A DNA stretch of 64,000 nt from Pelagibius litoralis (GTDB lineage: Bacteria > Pseudomonadota > Alphaproteobacteria > Kiloniellales > DSM-21159), in NCBI GenBank assembly GCA_029287455.1, contig JARFRB010000097.1:1-64000 (forward strand), given 5' to 3'. Under the pieces are notes generated by a model. The model was not told where the DNA came from, did no database searches, and saw nothing but the letters and a program-made list of their open reading frames with translations. The first letter of the stretch is position 1; every line of letters starts with the position of its first letter. Shown one piece after another: positions 52,638 through 61,511 of this stretch. The translations under genes were made by a program, and so were the position numbers.

Positions 52638-53396
52638 CTACTGCATGCGCATGCCGCCGTCGAGGCGGAAGGTGTCCATGTTCAGCATGGTGTTCTCGAC
52701 GATGTGCATGACCAGAGAGGAGAACTCTTCGGGGTGGCCGAAGCGCTTGGGGAAGGGGACTTGGCCTGCCAGATTGTCCTGCACCTCTTGGGGCATATTG
52801 AGCAGCAAGGGCGTGCCGATCAGGCCGGGCGCGATGGTCAGCACGCGCACGCCCGAACGGGCGAACTCCCGAGCCGCGGGGATCATCATGCCCACGATGC
52901 CAGCCTTGGAGGCGGCATAGGCGGCCTGGCCCACCTGGCCTTCAACCGCGGCGACCGAGGCGGTGGAAATGACCACCCCGCGCTCGCCGTCGTCGTTGAC
53001 CGGGTCCGCGCCGACCATCTCCGCCGCGCAAAGCCGCATCAGGTTGAAGCTGCCCACCAGGTTGGCGCGGATCACCTTCTCGAAGTCGGCGAGCGGCATG
53101 GGGCCGTCGCGTCCGACGATCCGCTTGGCGGGCGCGATCCCGGCGCAATTCACCAGCACCCGGCAGGGCCCGTGGGCCTGGCTGGCGGCGGTCACCGCGG
53201 CCTCTGCCTCCTCGGCGCTGCCCACGTCGCAGGCCTGGCCCAGGCCGCCGATCTCCTTGGCGACAGCCTCCGCGGCCTCGCCGTTGAGGTCGAGCACGGC
53301 GACCTTGGCGCCCGCCGCCGCGAGCGCGTGGACGCTCGCCGCCCCCAATCCGGAACCGCCGCCCGTCACCACCGCGGCCAAACCCTTAACGTCCAT
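52638..53396 (-). CDS. Short-chain dehydrogenase (3-hydroxyacyl-CoA dehydrogenase type)
   Basis: 252 residues from ATG 53396. NAD(P)-binding GGGSGLGAASV, catalytic Ser in VVISTASVAAVEGQVGQ, and YAASKAG with catalytic Tyr and Lys. The overall sequence resembles 3-hydroxyacyl-CoA dehydrogenase type 2 (HSD17B10-like), suggesting fatty- or branched-chain acid oxidation. The C-terminal LDGGMRMQ is characteristic. Upstream open frame lacks family similarity, so the long alternative was rejected. Confidence 0.9.
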   Translation of the reverse strand: MDVKGLAAVVTGGGSGLGAASVHALAAAGAKVAVLDLNGEAAEAVAKEIGGLGQACDVGSAEEAEAAVTAASQAHGPCRVLVNCAGIAPAKRIVGRDGPMPLADFEKVIRANLVGSFNLMRLCAAEMVGADPVNDDGERGVVISTASVAAVEGQVGQAAYAASKAGIVGMMIPAAREFARSGVRVLTIAPGLIGTPLLLNMPQEVQDNLAGQVPFPKRFGHPEEFSSLVMHIVENTMLNMDTFRLDGGMRMQ

Positions 53397-53484
53397 CCGA
53401 CCCAACCTCCCGAAATTCCGATAAAGCGAAGGGCCGGGTCTATAGCAGAGCCCGGCGCGGCGCGACAAGGCGGCTGGGCCGCCT

Positions 53485-54321
53485 TTAGGGCCGTTTGCGC
53501 TGGGACATGAAGGCGCCGACATCCGCGTCAGGCACGGCGGCCTCGGCGAAGGTGAAGCTTCCCCGCTCCCGCACCTCCCGGGCCGCGGACAGGAAGGCGC
53601 CGAGCGCAGCACGGGCGAAGGCGCCACCGACGCTCACGCGCTTGACGCCCGCCCCCTCGAGGTCCTCCAAGGTGTAGCGTGAGAGATTGAGGCCCATGAC
53701 CACGTTGACCGGTTTGTCCACTGCTTGGCAAATGGCCCGGATCGACTCCAAGTCCGGCAGGCCCGGCGCGTAGAGCACATGGGCTCCCGCCTTGGAAAAA
53801 GCCTGGAGCCGCGCGATGGTGTCGTCCAAATCCGGCCGCCCATAGAGAAAACTTTCGGCGCGCGCGGTCAGCAGGAAAGGCAAATCCTTCGCCGCTTCGC
53901 TGGCGGCCTCGATTCGCTCGACAGCATGACCGAAAGGGAAAATCGGATCCGCCGGGTCGCCTGTCGCATCCTCGATCGATCCGCCCACCAAGCCGACCTC
54001 CGCCGCGCGGCGAATCGTTTCGGCGCAGTCTTCAGGACGCGGCCCGAAACCTTCTTCCAGATCGGCGGAAACCGGAAGATCGGTGGCCTCAACGATCTCG
54101 CGGGCATTGGCCAACACCTCGTCCCGGGTCAAGGCCCCAAAAGAATCCCGCCGCCCCACGGAGAGTGCGTAGCCGGCACTGGTGGTCGCCAGCGCCTCGA
54201 AGCCGAGGCCGCTCAAGACGCGGGCGGTTCCGGCGTTCCAGGGATTGGGAATCGTGAAGATGCCGGGCCGCTCGTGCAGCGCCTTGAAGCGTTCATAGGT
54301 TTCGCGCCGGTCGGTCGTCAT
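53485..54321 (-). CDS. Isocitrate lyase/PEP mutase family protein
   Basis: 278 residues, TIM-barrel of the ICL/PEPM superfamily: FTIPNPWNAGTARVLSGLGFEALATTSAG, LPVSADLEEGFGPRPED, GSIEDATGDPADPI and ARAESFLYG. The KKCGH motif of true isocitrate lyase is absent, so it is a PEP-mutase-like or 2-methylisocitrate-lyase-like enzyme; many act on oxalacetate-type or carboxyphosphono substrates. Substrate uncertain. Next to an SDR and a GST on the same strand. Confidence 0.87.
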   Translation of the reverse strand: MTTDRRETYERFKALHERPGIFTIPNPWNAGTARVLSGLGFEALATTSAGYALSVGRRDSFGALTRDEVLANAREIVEATDLPVSADLEEGFGPRPEDCAETIRRAAEVGLVGGSIEDATGDPADPIFPFGHAVERIEAASEAAKDLPFLLTARAESFLYGRPDLDDTIARLQAFSKAGAHVLYAPGLPDLESIRAICQAVDKPVNVVMGLNLSRYTLEDLEGAGVKRVSVGGAFARAALGAFLSAAREVRERGSFTFAEAAVPDADVGAFMSQRKRP

Positions 54322-54334
54322 GGCACTGCCCCTC

Positions 54335-54955
54335 CTAGGTCAGTGGAATCATCACGTGCTCTTGGAAGGCCGGCCGTGTGCTCAGACGTTTGTAGTAGGC
54401 CGCGAGGTTCGGTGCCGTGCCATGCTCAACATCAAGGGCGAACCAGCGGTAAGCGGCGGCGCCGAGCGGGATGTCGGCCATGGTGAAGGCCTCGCCCAGA
54501 ACGAAGGGACGGTCGGCCAAGCGGGCGTCGAGAATGGCGAGCGCCGACCGGCAGGCCGCAACGCCCTCGGCGATGGCTTGCGGGTCGCGATCTTCCGGCG
54601 CATGCCGCACCAGATTCCAGAACACCGGCGTCATGGGCGGCATGACTGTGGAGACCACCCAGTCCATCCATTGATCCGCCAAAGCCTGAGCCTGGATGTG
54701 CTCCGGCGAGAGAGTGCGGGCGCCGTAGGTCCGCGAAAGGTAGCGGACGATGGCGTTGGACTCCCAAAGCACGAAGTCCCCGTCCTCGATCACCGGGACC
54801 CGGCGGTTGGGGTTAAGGGCGCCGTACTCAGGCGTGTCCAAGCCGCCGAACGCGCCACCCACCTCGATGTGCTCCACGGGCAGGCTCAACTCCGCCGCGC
54901 ACCACATCACCTTCTGAACGTTGATCGAGTTCCGCCGTCCCCACACCCGTAGCAT
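54335..54955 (-). CDS. Glutathione S-transferase
   Basis: 206 residues from ATG 54955. N-terminal thioredoxin-like domain with RRNSINVQKVMWCAAELSLPVEHIEV, cis-Pro RRVPVIED and WESNAIVRYL; C-terminal helical domain with FVLGEAFTMADIPLGAAAYRW. It conjugates glutathione to electrophiles or acts on intermediates; the Ser in the catalytic N-terminal region suggests a theta- or beta-like class. 13 nt precede the PEP-mutase-like gene downstream, so one operon is likely. Confidence 0.92.
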   Translation of the reverse strand: MLRVWGRRNSINVQKVMWCAAELSLPVEHIEVGGAFGGLDTPEYGALNPNRRVPVIEDGDFVLWESNAIVRYLSRTYGARTLSPEHIQAQALADQWMDWVVSTVMPPMTPVFWNLVRHAPEDRDPQAIAEGVAACRSALAILDARLADRPFVLGEAFTMADIPLGAAAYRWFALDVEHGTAPNLAAYYKRLSTRPAFQEHVMIPLT

Positions 54956-55024
54956 TGCGCGCCTCCCCGCTGAATGCCTCATCTAAGCGCGCCAAAGCCC
55001 GCGCCACAAGGGCCGCGCGGTGGA

Positions 55025-55097
55025 TATTCACGGTATGGTCCAACGAGATTTTGGGAGTCGCGATTCCGGCCCCCCTAGACTTAGCGCATGGGGAACA
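55025..55097. repeat. Direct repeat, left copy
   Basis: A 73-bp stretch whose core TCCAACGAGATTTTGGGAGT (55039-55058) recurs at 56933-56952 with one mismatch; the next six bases CGCGAT versus CGCGAA continue, and similarity extends weakly for about 15 bp on each side. It sits between the GST start and the response-regulator stop. Confidence 0.75.
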
Positions 55098-55129
55098 GAT
55101 GAAGACGGTCCGTTCTTTATCCGTGCTTA

Positions 55130-55507
55130 TTAGCCTGGATTTCGCCTCAAGAGCAGATCGACGGCGGTCAGCAAGGCCGCCCTGGAGAACGGCTTGGCCA
55201 GGACAGCGTCCGCGTTTTCGCGGGCCAGGGCCAGCGCGCCCTCGGTATCAGCCCACGCGCCGCCGCCGGATATCGCGAGAACCGGAGTCCCGGCCCCGTT
55301 CCGTTTGAGCGAGAGGATGACCTCCGAGCCGTCCAGATTCGGCATGACGACATCCGTGACCACGAGATTGAATTGCTGCTCGCGTGCCCGCTCGAGGCCG
55401 ACCCGGCCGTCCTCCGCCTCCACCACGCTGTGACCGGCGAGCGAGAGCACCGTCCTGAGGGAGGACCGCACGCCGTCTAAGTCCTCGACGAGAAGAATCC
55501 TGGCCAT
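55130..55507 (-). CDS. Single-domain response regulator
   Basis: 125 residues, a receiver domain only: ILLVEDLDGVRSSLRTVL, phosphorylation Asp in VVTDVVMPNLDGSEVI, and the Lys in VLAKPFSRAALL. No output domain, so it acts as a phosphate sink or binds another protein. ATG 55507 is 1 nt after the kinase stop; the upstream alternative ATG would overlap. Intact, whereas the linked kinase carries two nonsense codons. Confidence 0.9.
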   Translation of the reverse strand: MARILLVEDLDGVRSSLRTVLSLAGHSVVEAEDGRVGLERAREQQFNLVVTDVVMPNLDGSEVILSLKRNGAGTPVLAISGGGAWADTEGALALARENADAVLAKPFSRAALLTAVDLLLRRNPG

Positions 55508-55508
55508 T

Positions 55509-56654
55509 TCAGCCCTCACCTGGATCGCCAACCACGGGAATGAAAATATGGAAGCTCGTTCCCTTGCCCGGCACGCTTTGCGCTTCGATGCACCCGCCCC
55601 AGCGCTCCACGATCCCGCTGCACATGGACAGCCCGAGACCCGTTCCCCGGCCGGGGGATTTTGTGGTGAAGAAGGGCTCGAAGATGCGCTTCATGGTAAT
55701 GGGATCGATGCCCCGGCCGGTGTCGGTGATGGAGATGGTCAGTTCGCTTGGGGACTCTGGGGCCGCGGCGCTGAGAGCAACCGCGATCTCTCCCTTCCCG
55801 CCACTGGCTTCGGCGGCGTTGAGGAAGACATTGGTGAGGACCTGGCAGAGTGCGGTCCGGTTGACCCTGATGCGCAGCCTCGCGAGGGGGCCGGAGGGAT
55901 CGAAGCCCGTTTGGCGGATGGACACCGAGCTCGGCAAGTGGCCGGCGCAAAAGCAAACCGCTTCTCCGAGGATCGCCAAGGCATCGTGCTCCCGATCGGC
56001 GGTGGGGTCTTGCCGCCCGAAGGCTAGAATGCCGCTGACCACATCCTCCGTGAAACGGGTGCTTTCCACGATCTCCCGGACGTAGCGCCGGCAGCGCTAG
56101 CCTTGCAGTTCCTCGTCGTCACGCAAGAGCTCGCTGAAGAGCCGGATGGGCTGCAGAGCGTTGTTCAGTTCATGGGCCACGCCGCCGGCCAGCCGCCCAA
56201 GGGTTTCGAGCTTTTGGCGCTGGTTTTCCGTGCCGATGCGATCGACATCCTCGGTGATATCCACCTGCATGCCAAGTTAGGCTTCGAGACGGCCTTTGGA
56301 GTCGTGCAGCGGCGAGAGCTGAAGGCGGTTCCAAAACCGGGAGCCATCTTTCCGGTAGTTCAGGATCAGCACGGTCGCAGCCTTCTCCGCGCGGATCGTA
56401 TCGCGAATCATCTCCACGCTGTGGCGGTCGGTTTCCGGGCCTTGAAGGAAGCGGCAGTTCCGCCCGTAAGTTTCCGCAGTCGAGTAGCCGCTCAATTTCT
56501 CGAAAGCGCGGTTTGAGTGGACCAGGGGCATATCCGCTCGGCGCGCGTCCGCGATGGTCACGCCGAAAGCGCATTGTTGGACCGCTTGGGCCAGAATGGC
56601 CTCTGGATACTGGTCACCTTGGCTCAAAGGCGACTTGGAGCTCGCGAACGACAT
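55509..56654 (-). pseudogene. LOV-histidine kinase broken by two in-frame nonsense codons
   Basis: One continuous frame of 382 codons, from ATG 56654 to TGA 55509, would encode a LOV/PAS-histidine kinase. Codon 67 is the photo-adduct Cys in GRNCRFLQG; LILNYRKDGSRFWNRL is a LOV strand; His161 is in GGVAHELNNALQPI; then the ATPase domain with Asn279 (VFLNAAE), DTGRG (311-315) and GTGLGLSM. Codon 126 is TAA (56277-56279), where the last LOV strand begins, and codon 186 is TAG (56097-56099), between H-box and ATPase. There are no frameshifts and no deletions. Either a young pseudogene, or readthrough/assembly error. Confidence 0.88.
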
Positions 56655-57118
56655 CAGGCGTCCTCAACCAGATTTCGGGATCGCCAAACACGGAAGGTTT
56701 GGCAGGCTATATTCCCTTATAGGTAGCGTCCGAACCTTAACGTAGGGTTACCCAAGATTGAGTGGCCTGGCCGCGATATCGCCTATTGCCTGCGCTTGGA
56801 TAACGCGGAAGAATATGGGATTCGCTCGCCATTGCTCGTCGATGGCTGGCGGCGCCGGGTGTGGGTTGGCGTCTTCTCAAAGCCCAGGCCAAAGCCCAGG
56901 CCAGCTCGGCCAGCTGTGTATTCGCCTTATGTTCCAACAAGATTTTGGGAGTCGCGAATTCGCGCCCCCCAGACCTGGACGCGGAGGAACATTACGGGTA
57001 GATTCGTTTGTGATTTGTGCTGAAACGCCAATAGCTTCTATCGACATACATAAGTAAGATTAGAAGATTGGTGTTATCGGCTGTTGCGGATGCTTGGGGG
57101 AAGAGGGTTTTAGAACGG
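56655..57118. other. Intergenic region with decayed-looking sequence and a direct repeat
   Basis: 464 bp between the kinase start and the aminotransferase start. I find no credible protein gene: the open frames on either strand give no family-like sequence. It holds the right copy of a direct repeat (56919-56991), a nearby GCCCAGGCCAAAGCCCAGGC short tandem duplication (56881-56902), and AT-richer DNA near 57040-57065 before the aminotransferase. It is plausibly a scar of past rearrangement. Confidence 0.6.
56919..56991. repeat. Direct repeat, right copy
   Basis: Same orientation as 55025-55097, offset 1894 bp. Core TCCAACAAGATTTTGGGAGT at 56933-56952, with one mismatch in the first 25 positions and further similarity TATTC...TATG upstream and CCCCCC-AGAC downstream. 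The two copies bracket the response regulator/LOV kinase locus. They do not resemble a transposon terminal inverted repeat. Confidence 0.75.
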
Positions 57119-58366
57119 ATGACAGCGATCCGTCCGGACATCGCTTCGGCGAGCCATGCCAGCATGGGCGCGGCCCGCGACCCGCGCGCCTTTCAGCCGT
57201 TCCTCCAGCTAAACCGCTTGCTGGCCGGGACCGCGCCCGGTAACTCGCCCGCGCCCGACGGAGCGCCGATCAATTTGGCCCCTGGCGATCCCATGCTGAG
57301 CCCGCCACGGCTGATCGCCGAGACCTTGGCGCGCTATCCCGAGGCTTGGTCGCGCTACCCGCCGCCACGCGGGACCGACGATTTCCGGTCCGCGGCGCTG
57401 GGCTGGCTGCGCCGCCGCTATGGCCTTGGGGAGGGGATGATCGATCCGCCCCGCCACATGCTTCCCGTGCCGGGCAGCCGTGAGGGCTTGTTCCTCTGCG
57501 CCCTGGCGGCGATTTCCCAGGGCAGGGACTCCGGCCGGCGCAAAGTGCTGATTCCGGCACCGGCCTATCACGCCTATGCCGGCGGCGCGGTGGCTGGTGA
57601 TGCCGAGCCCGTTTTCGTGCCGGCGCGCCGGGAAACGGGCTTCTTGCCGGACTACGAAAGCCTTCCGCCGGACTTGCTGGACCAAGTGGCCATCGCCTTC
57701 ATCTGCTCGCCGTCCAATCCGGAAGGGGCGGCCGCGGACCTGCCGCGCTGGCGCGGCCTGCTGCGCCTGGCACGGCGCCATGGATTTCTTTTGGCCGCCG
57801 ATGAATGCTATGCGGACACCTACCTCGGCGATCCCACCGCCGGGCTTTTGCAGGCGGCGGAGATGGAGGGGGGCTCGCTCGACCGAATGGTCTCCTTCAA
57901 CTCGCTCTCGAAGCGGTCGAGTGCAGCGGGGCTGCGCTGCGGCTTTGCCACGGGAGAGGCCGAAGCGATCGACGCCATCGCCGCTTTCGCCATGGTCGGC
58001 GGGGCAGGGGTGCCGGCACCCACGCTTCAGGCCGGGGCGGCGCTTTACAATGATGACGAGCATGCCGCGGAGATGCGGGATTTTTACCACGATCTCTTCG
58101 CGCTGGCGGAGCGCAAACTGGGAAACCGTTTTGGGTGGACGAAGCCGGCGGGGGGCTTCTTCCTCTGGCTGGACGTCGGGGACGGCGAAGCGGCGGCGAA
58201 GCGGCTCTGGGCGGAGGCGGGGATTCGCGTGCTGCCGGGGGCCTTCATGTGCCCGGCGCAATTCGCGGAGGGCAATCCGGGCGCTGGTTACATCAGGGCC
58301 GCGTTAATTCATCCGCCGGAAATCACCGCGCCCGCACTCGACCGCATGGTCGAGATCTTGAGTTGA
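57119..58366 (+). CDS. PLP-dependent aminotransferase (class I/II)
   Basis: About 415 residues from ATG 57119 (start uncertain: TTG 57068 and ATG 57164 are alternatives). Class I/II landmarks: [58 protein letters not shown] and the Schiff-base Lys in [18 protein letters not shown], followed by Arg in [11 protein letters not shown]. The set resembles N-succinyldiaminopimelate aminotransferase (DapC)-like proteins, consistent with lysine/meso-DAP synthesis, but other amino acids cannot be excluded. It precedes ftsK by 28 nt. Confidence 0.88.
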   Translation: MTAIRPDIASASHASMGAARDPRAFQPFLQLNRLLAGTAPGNSPAPDGAPINLAPGDPMLSPPRLIAETLARYPEAWSRYPPPRGTDDFRSAALGWLRRRYGLGEGMIDPPRHMLPVPGSREGLFLCALAAISQGRDSGRRKVLIPAPAYHAYAGGAVAGDAEPVFVPARRETGFLPDYESLPPDLLDQVAIAFICSPSNPEGAAADLPRWRGLLRLARRHGFLLAADECYADTYLGDPTAGLLQAAEMEGGSLDRMVSFNSLSKRSSAAGLRCGFATGEAEAIDAIAAFAMVGGAGVPAPTLQAGAALYNDDEHAAEMRDFYHDLFALAERKLGNRFGWTKPAGGFFLWLDVGDGEAAAKRLWAEAGIRVLPGAFMCPAQFAEGNPGAGYIRAALIHPPEITAPALDRMVEILS

Positions 58367-58394
58367 GAGTTGTTGTAGGAACGGAGTAAGCGCG

Positions 58395-60830
58395 ATGGCC
58401 ATGCGCGAAAGTTTGGGCAAAAGCGACCACGGGAGGCTTCGCCTTTTCCCCGAGGGGACCGGTGGGGCGCTGCGCCGGCGCCTGCGGCAAGCTTTTGGCG
58501 TACTGCTTGCGCTCGCCGGCTTCGCCCTCTTTGTCGCCTGTTTTGGCTATAACTCACAAGATCCCTCCTTGAACCGGGCGAGCGATGGGTCGGTTGCGAA
58601 CCTGCTGGGCTTGCCGGGCGCCTATCTCGCAGACGTCGCGTTGCAAACCTTGGGGCTAGCGGTCCTTCCGGCAGGACTGCTGCTGGCCGCCTGGGGTTGG
58701 CGCCTGCTGCGCGAGGAAGCCTTGCCGCGCGCCTGGCTGCGGGTGGCGCTTCTGCCGCTCGTCCTTTTGGCCCTGGCGATGGCCTTCAGCGCCCTGCCGG
58801 AGCCTGGCCGCTGGCCCCTGCGCAGCGGCTTGGGCGGGTTCTCCGGCGACTTGCTGCTTGGCCGTATGACGGGGGCAACCGGCCTGCCGATGGCGGTGCT
58901 GGGTTTTGGCGCCGCGGTCTTGGGCTGCCTGCTGTTCTTATACGTTGCGGGTCTGCGCAGGCGGGAATGGAGTACCGGCTGGAACGGCGCGCGGGCTGGG
59001 GCGAAAGGCGCCTGGCGGGGCGTTTGCTGGGCCGCCGGAGCCGCGGCCTTGGCGAGGCGCAGCCTTCAGCGGCCGGACTCGAAAGACGACGATGAAGACG
59101 AAGCAGAGGTGGACGTTACTCCCGCGCGTGCCCGCAAGGCCCGGAAAGAGCGCCGGGAGCCCAATCTCATCGTCGAGCGACCTTTGGCGGCCGACAAAGC
59201 CGAGGCTCCCGCGCCGGCGCAAAGGGTCGAGGCGGAGCCGCTTGTGGAAACCAAGCCGAAACGCCCTGCTCCCGGCAAGAAGGGCCGGGAAGCGGCACAA
59301 GGGCGCTTGGCACTCGGCGGGGACTACGAGACGCCGCCGCTTTCCTTGCTCCACGAGGCGCCATCTGGGACCAACGATCCGGAGGCCGACCGCGACTCCT
59401 TGGAGAAAAACGCCCGGCTGCTCGAGGGCGTGCTACAGGACTTCGGCGTGCGCGGCGAGATCGTGAAGGTGCGGCCTGGCCCCGTGGTGACGCGCTACGA
59501 GCTGGAACCGGCACCGGGCACCAAGACCAGCCGGGTGGTGGGGCTCGCCGACGACATCGCCCGGTCCATGTCCGCGATTTCCGTCCGGGTCGCCGTGGTG
59601 CCCGGATCCAGCGTGATCGGCATCGAACTGCCGAACCGCAGCCGGGAGATCGTTTATCTGCACGAGTTGCTCTCCGCCAACGCCTTCGAGCAGAACAAGG
59701 GCAACCTGCCCTTGGTGCTGGGCAAGGACATCGGAGGGATGCCGCAAATCGTCGACCTGGCGCGCATGCCGCATCTTTTGGTCGCCGGCACCACGGGCTC
59801 GGGCAAGTCGGTCGCGGTGAACGCGATGATCCTCTCCTTGCTCTACCGCTTGCCGCCGGATCAGTGCAAATTCATCATGGTCGATCCCAAGATGCTGGAA
59901 CTCAGCGTCTACGACGGAATCCCTCATCTGCTGGCGCCGGTGGTTACCGAGCCCAAGAAGGCCGTGGTGGCGCTGAAATGGGTGGTGCGCGAGATGGAGG
60001 AGCGCTACCGCTCCATGAGCCGCCTGGGTGTGCGCAACATCGATGGCTACAACGCTCGCGTCGAGCAGGCCCGCAAGACCGGCGAGGAGTTGACCCGCCG
60101 GGTGCAGACCGGCTTCGACCCCGACACCGGCCAGCCGGTCTACGAGGAGCAGCCCTTCGATCTGGAGCCTTTGCCCTTCATCGTGGTCATCGTCGACGAG
60201 ATGGCCGATTTGATGCTAGTGGCCGGCAAGGATGTGGAGGCGGCCATTCAGCGCCTGGCGCAGATGGCGCGCGCCGCGGGCATCCATCTCATCATGGCGA
60301 CGCAGCGCCCCTCGGTGGATGTCATCACCGGCACCATCAAGGCGAACTTCCCGACCCGTGTCTCCTTCCACGTCACTTCCAAGATCGATAGCCGCACCAT
60401 TCTTGGCGAGTCCGGCGCCGAGCACCTTTTGGGCCAGGGCGATATGCTCTATATGGCGCAAGGCGGACGGATCACCCGCGTCCACGGCCCTCTGGTCACC
60501 GATCAGGAGGTCGAGGAAATCGTCGCCTTTCTGAAGGCCCAGGGCCAGCCCTCCTACATCGAGAGCGTGACCGAGGAGGAGGGAGACGCGGGGGCCGACG
60601 GCTTGGGGCTTGGCGAAGAAAGCTCGGGCGACCAACTCTTCGATCAGGCTGTGGCGATCGTCGCCCAGCATCGAAAGGCCTCGACGTCCTTCATCCAACG
60701 GCAATTGCAGATCGGGTATAATCGGGCGGCGCGCATCGTAGAACAGATGGAGGCGCAGGGCATGGTCAGCCCCGCCAATCATGTGGGCAAGCGGGAAGTC
60801 CTGCTGCCCAACCACGGAAGCGACGCCTAG
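58395..60830 (+). CDS. ftsK: FtsK DNA translocase
   Basis: 811 residues. N-terminal membrane domain with four or five helices ([18 protein letters not shown] and others), a charged linker rich in Lys/Glu (about 230-310), the alpha/beta motor with Walker [12 protein letters not shown] (about 464-474) and Walker [14 protein letters not shown], and the C-terminal gamma winged helix ([19 protein letters not shown]) that recognises polar sequences. FtsK localises to the septum, pumps chromosomal DNA and activates XerCD at dif. Full length. The following lolA starts 13 nt after it. Confidence 0.96.
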   Translation: MAMRESLGKSDHGRLRLFPEGTGGALRRRLRQAFGVLLALAGFALFVACFGYNSQDPSLNRASDGSVANLLGLPGAYLADVALQTLGLAVLPAGLLLAAWGWRLLREEALPRAWLRVALLPLVLLALAMAFSALPEPGRWPLRSGLGGFSGDLLLGRMTGATGLPMAVLGFGAAVLGCLLFLYVAGLRRREWSTGWNGARAGAKGAWRGVCWAAGAAALARRSLQRPDSKDDDEDEAEVDVTPARARKARKERREPNLIVERPLAADKAEAPAPAQRVEAEPLVETKPKRPAPGKKGREAAQGRLALGGDYETPPLSLLHEAPSGTNDPEADRDSLEKNARLLEGVLQDFGVRGEIVKVRPGPVVTRYELEPAPGTKTSRVVGLADDIARSMSAISVRVAVVPGSSVIGIELPNRSREIVYLHELLSANAFEQNKGNLPLVLGKDIGGMPQIVDLARMPHLLVAGTTGSGKSVAVNAMILSLLYRLPPDQCKFIMVDPKMLELSVYDGIPHLLAPVVTEPKKAVVALKWVVREMEERYRSMSRLGVRNIDGYNARVEQARKTGEELTRRVQTGFDPDTGQPVYEEQPFDLEPLPFIVVIVDEMADLMLVAGKDVEAAIQRLAQMARAAGIHLIMATQRPSVDVITGTIKANFPTRVSFHVTSKIDSRTILGESGAEHLLGQGDMLYMAQGGRITRVHGPLVTDQEVEEIVAFLKAQGQPSYIESVTEEEGDAGADGLGLGEESSGDQLFDQAVAIVAQHRKASTSFIQRQLQIGYNRAARIVEQMEAQGMVSPANHVGKREVLLPNHGSDA

Positions 60831-60843
60831 GAACACCAACTTT

Positions 60844-61491
60844 ATGAGACGAGCCCTCGTAGCGCTGCCGATCCTTCTCGCGGCCGTCCTTGGCACTCCA
60901 GTGGAAAGTGTCATGGCGCAAGAAGCGGCGCTCACCGACCAGGACCGCGCCGACGTGGCGCGGGTCGAAGAGTATCTCAACGGCATCGACACCATGCAGG
61001 CTCGTTTCGTCCAGGTCTCCTCGAACGGGGACTACGCCGAGGGCACGGTGGTGCTTGATCGTCCCTCGCGGATCCGCTTCGACTACGACCCGCCCAACCC
61101 GGTTTTGCTGATCGCCGACGGGCTGATCCTTCTCTACTACGACCGGGAGCTGGAGCAAGCGAGCCAGGTCCCCCTTTGGGAAACGCCGCTGTGGTTCCTG
61201 CTGCGCGAAGATGTGAACCTGGGCGAAGGCCTGGAGGTTCTCGGTGTCGAGCGCGGGGCGGCGATCTTGACGATCCGGGCGCGCCAGGAAGATTCCCCGG
61301 ATCAAGGGGAGGTGACGCTTGTCTTCGGCGATCGGCCCTTGCAGCTGCTGCGCTGGGAGATCATCGACTCCCGAGGGACGAAGACGCAAGTGGCGCTCAT
61401 CGACCCGCGCTTCGGAGTTGAGGTCGATCGCGAGCTCTTCAGCTGGTCCGATCTTCCAGGCGCTGGCTTGCCAGAGCGTAACGACCGTTAG
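60844..61491 (+). CDS. lolA: LolA-type outer-membrane lipoprotein carrier
   Basis: 215 residues. Signal peptide RRALVALPILLAAVLGTPVESVMAQ. Mature sequence has YLNGIDTMQARFVQVSSNGDYAEGTVVLDRPSRIRFDYDPPNPVLLIADG, a typical LolA N-terminal half, and the curved beta-sheet pattern in the second half (WEIIDSRGTKTQVAL). It ferries lipoproteins through the periplasm to LolB. ATG 60844. The ftsK-lolA pair is conserved widely in proteobacteria. Confidence 0.95.
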   Translation: MRRALVALPILLAAVLGTPVESVMAQEAALTDQDRADVARVEEYLNGIDTMQARFVQVSSNGDYAEGTVVLDRPSRIRFDYDPPNPVLLIADGLILLYYDRELEQASQVPLWETPLWFLLREDVNLGEGLEVLGVERGAAILTIRARQEDSPDQGEVTLVFGDRPLQLLRWEIIDSRGTKTQVALIDPRFGVEVDRELFSWSDLPGAGLPERNDR

Positions 61492-61511
61492 GTCCAATCC
61501 CTAGTCAAAGA

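Noticed and set aside
55509-56654. Stop-codon reassignment to explain the kinase nonsense codons
   Set aside because: TAA and TAG end many intact neighbours in the same window, so the code is standard.
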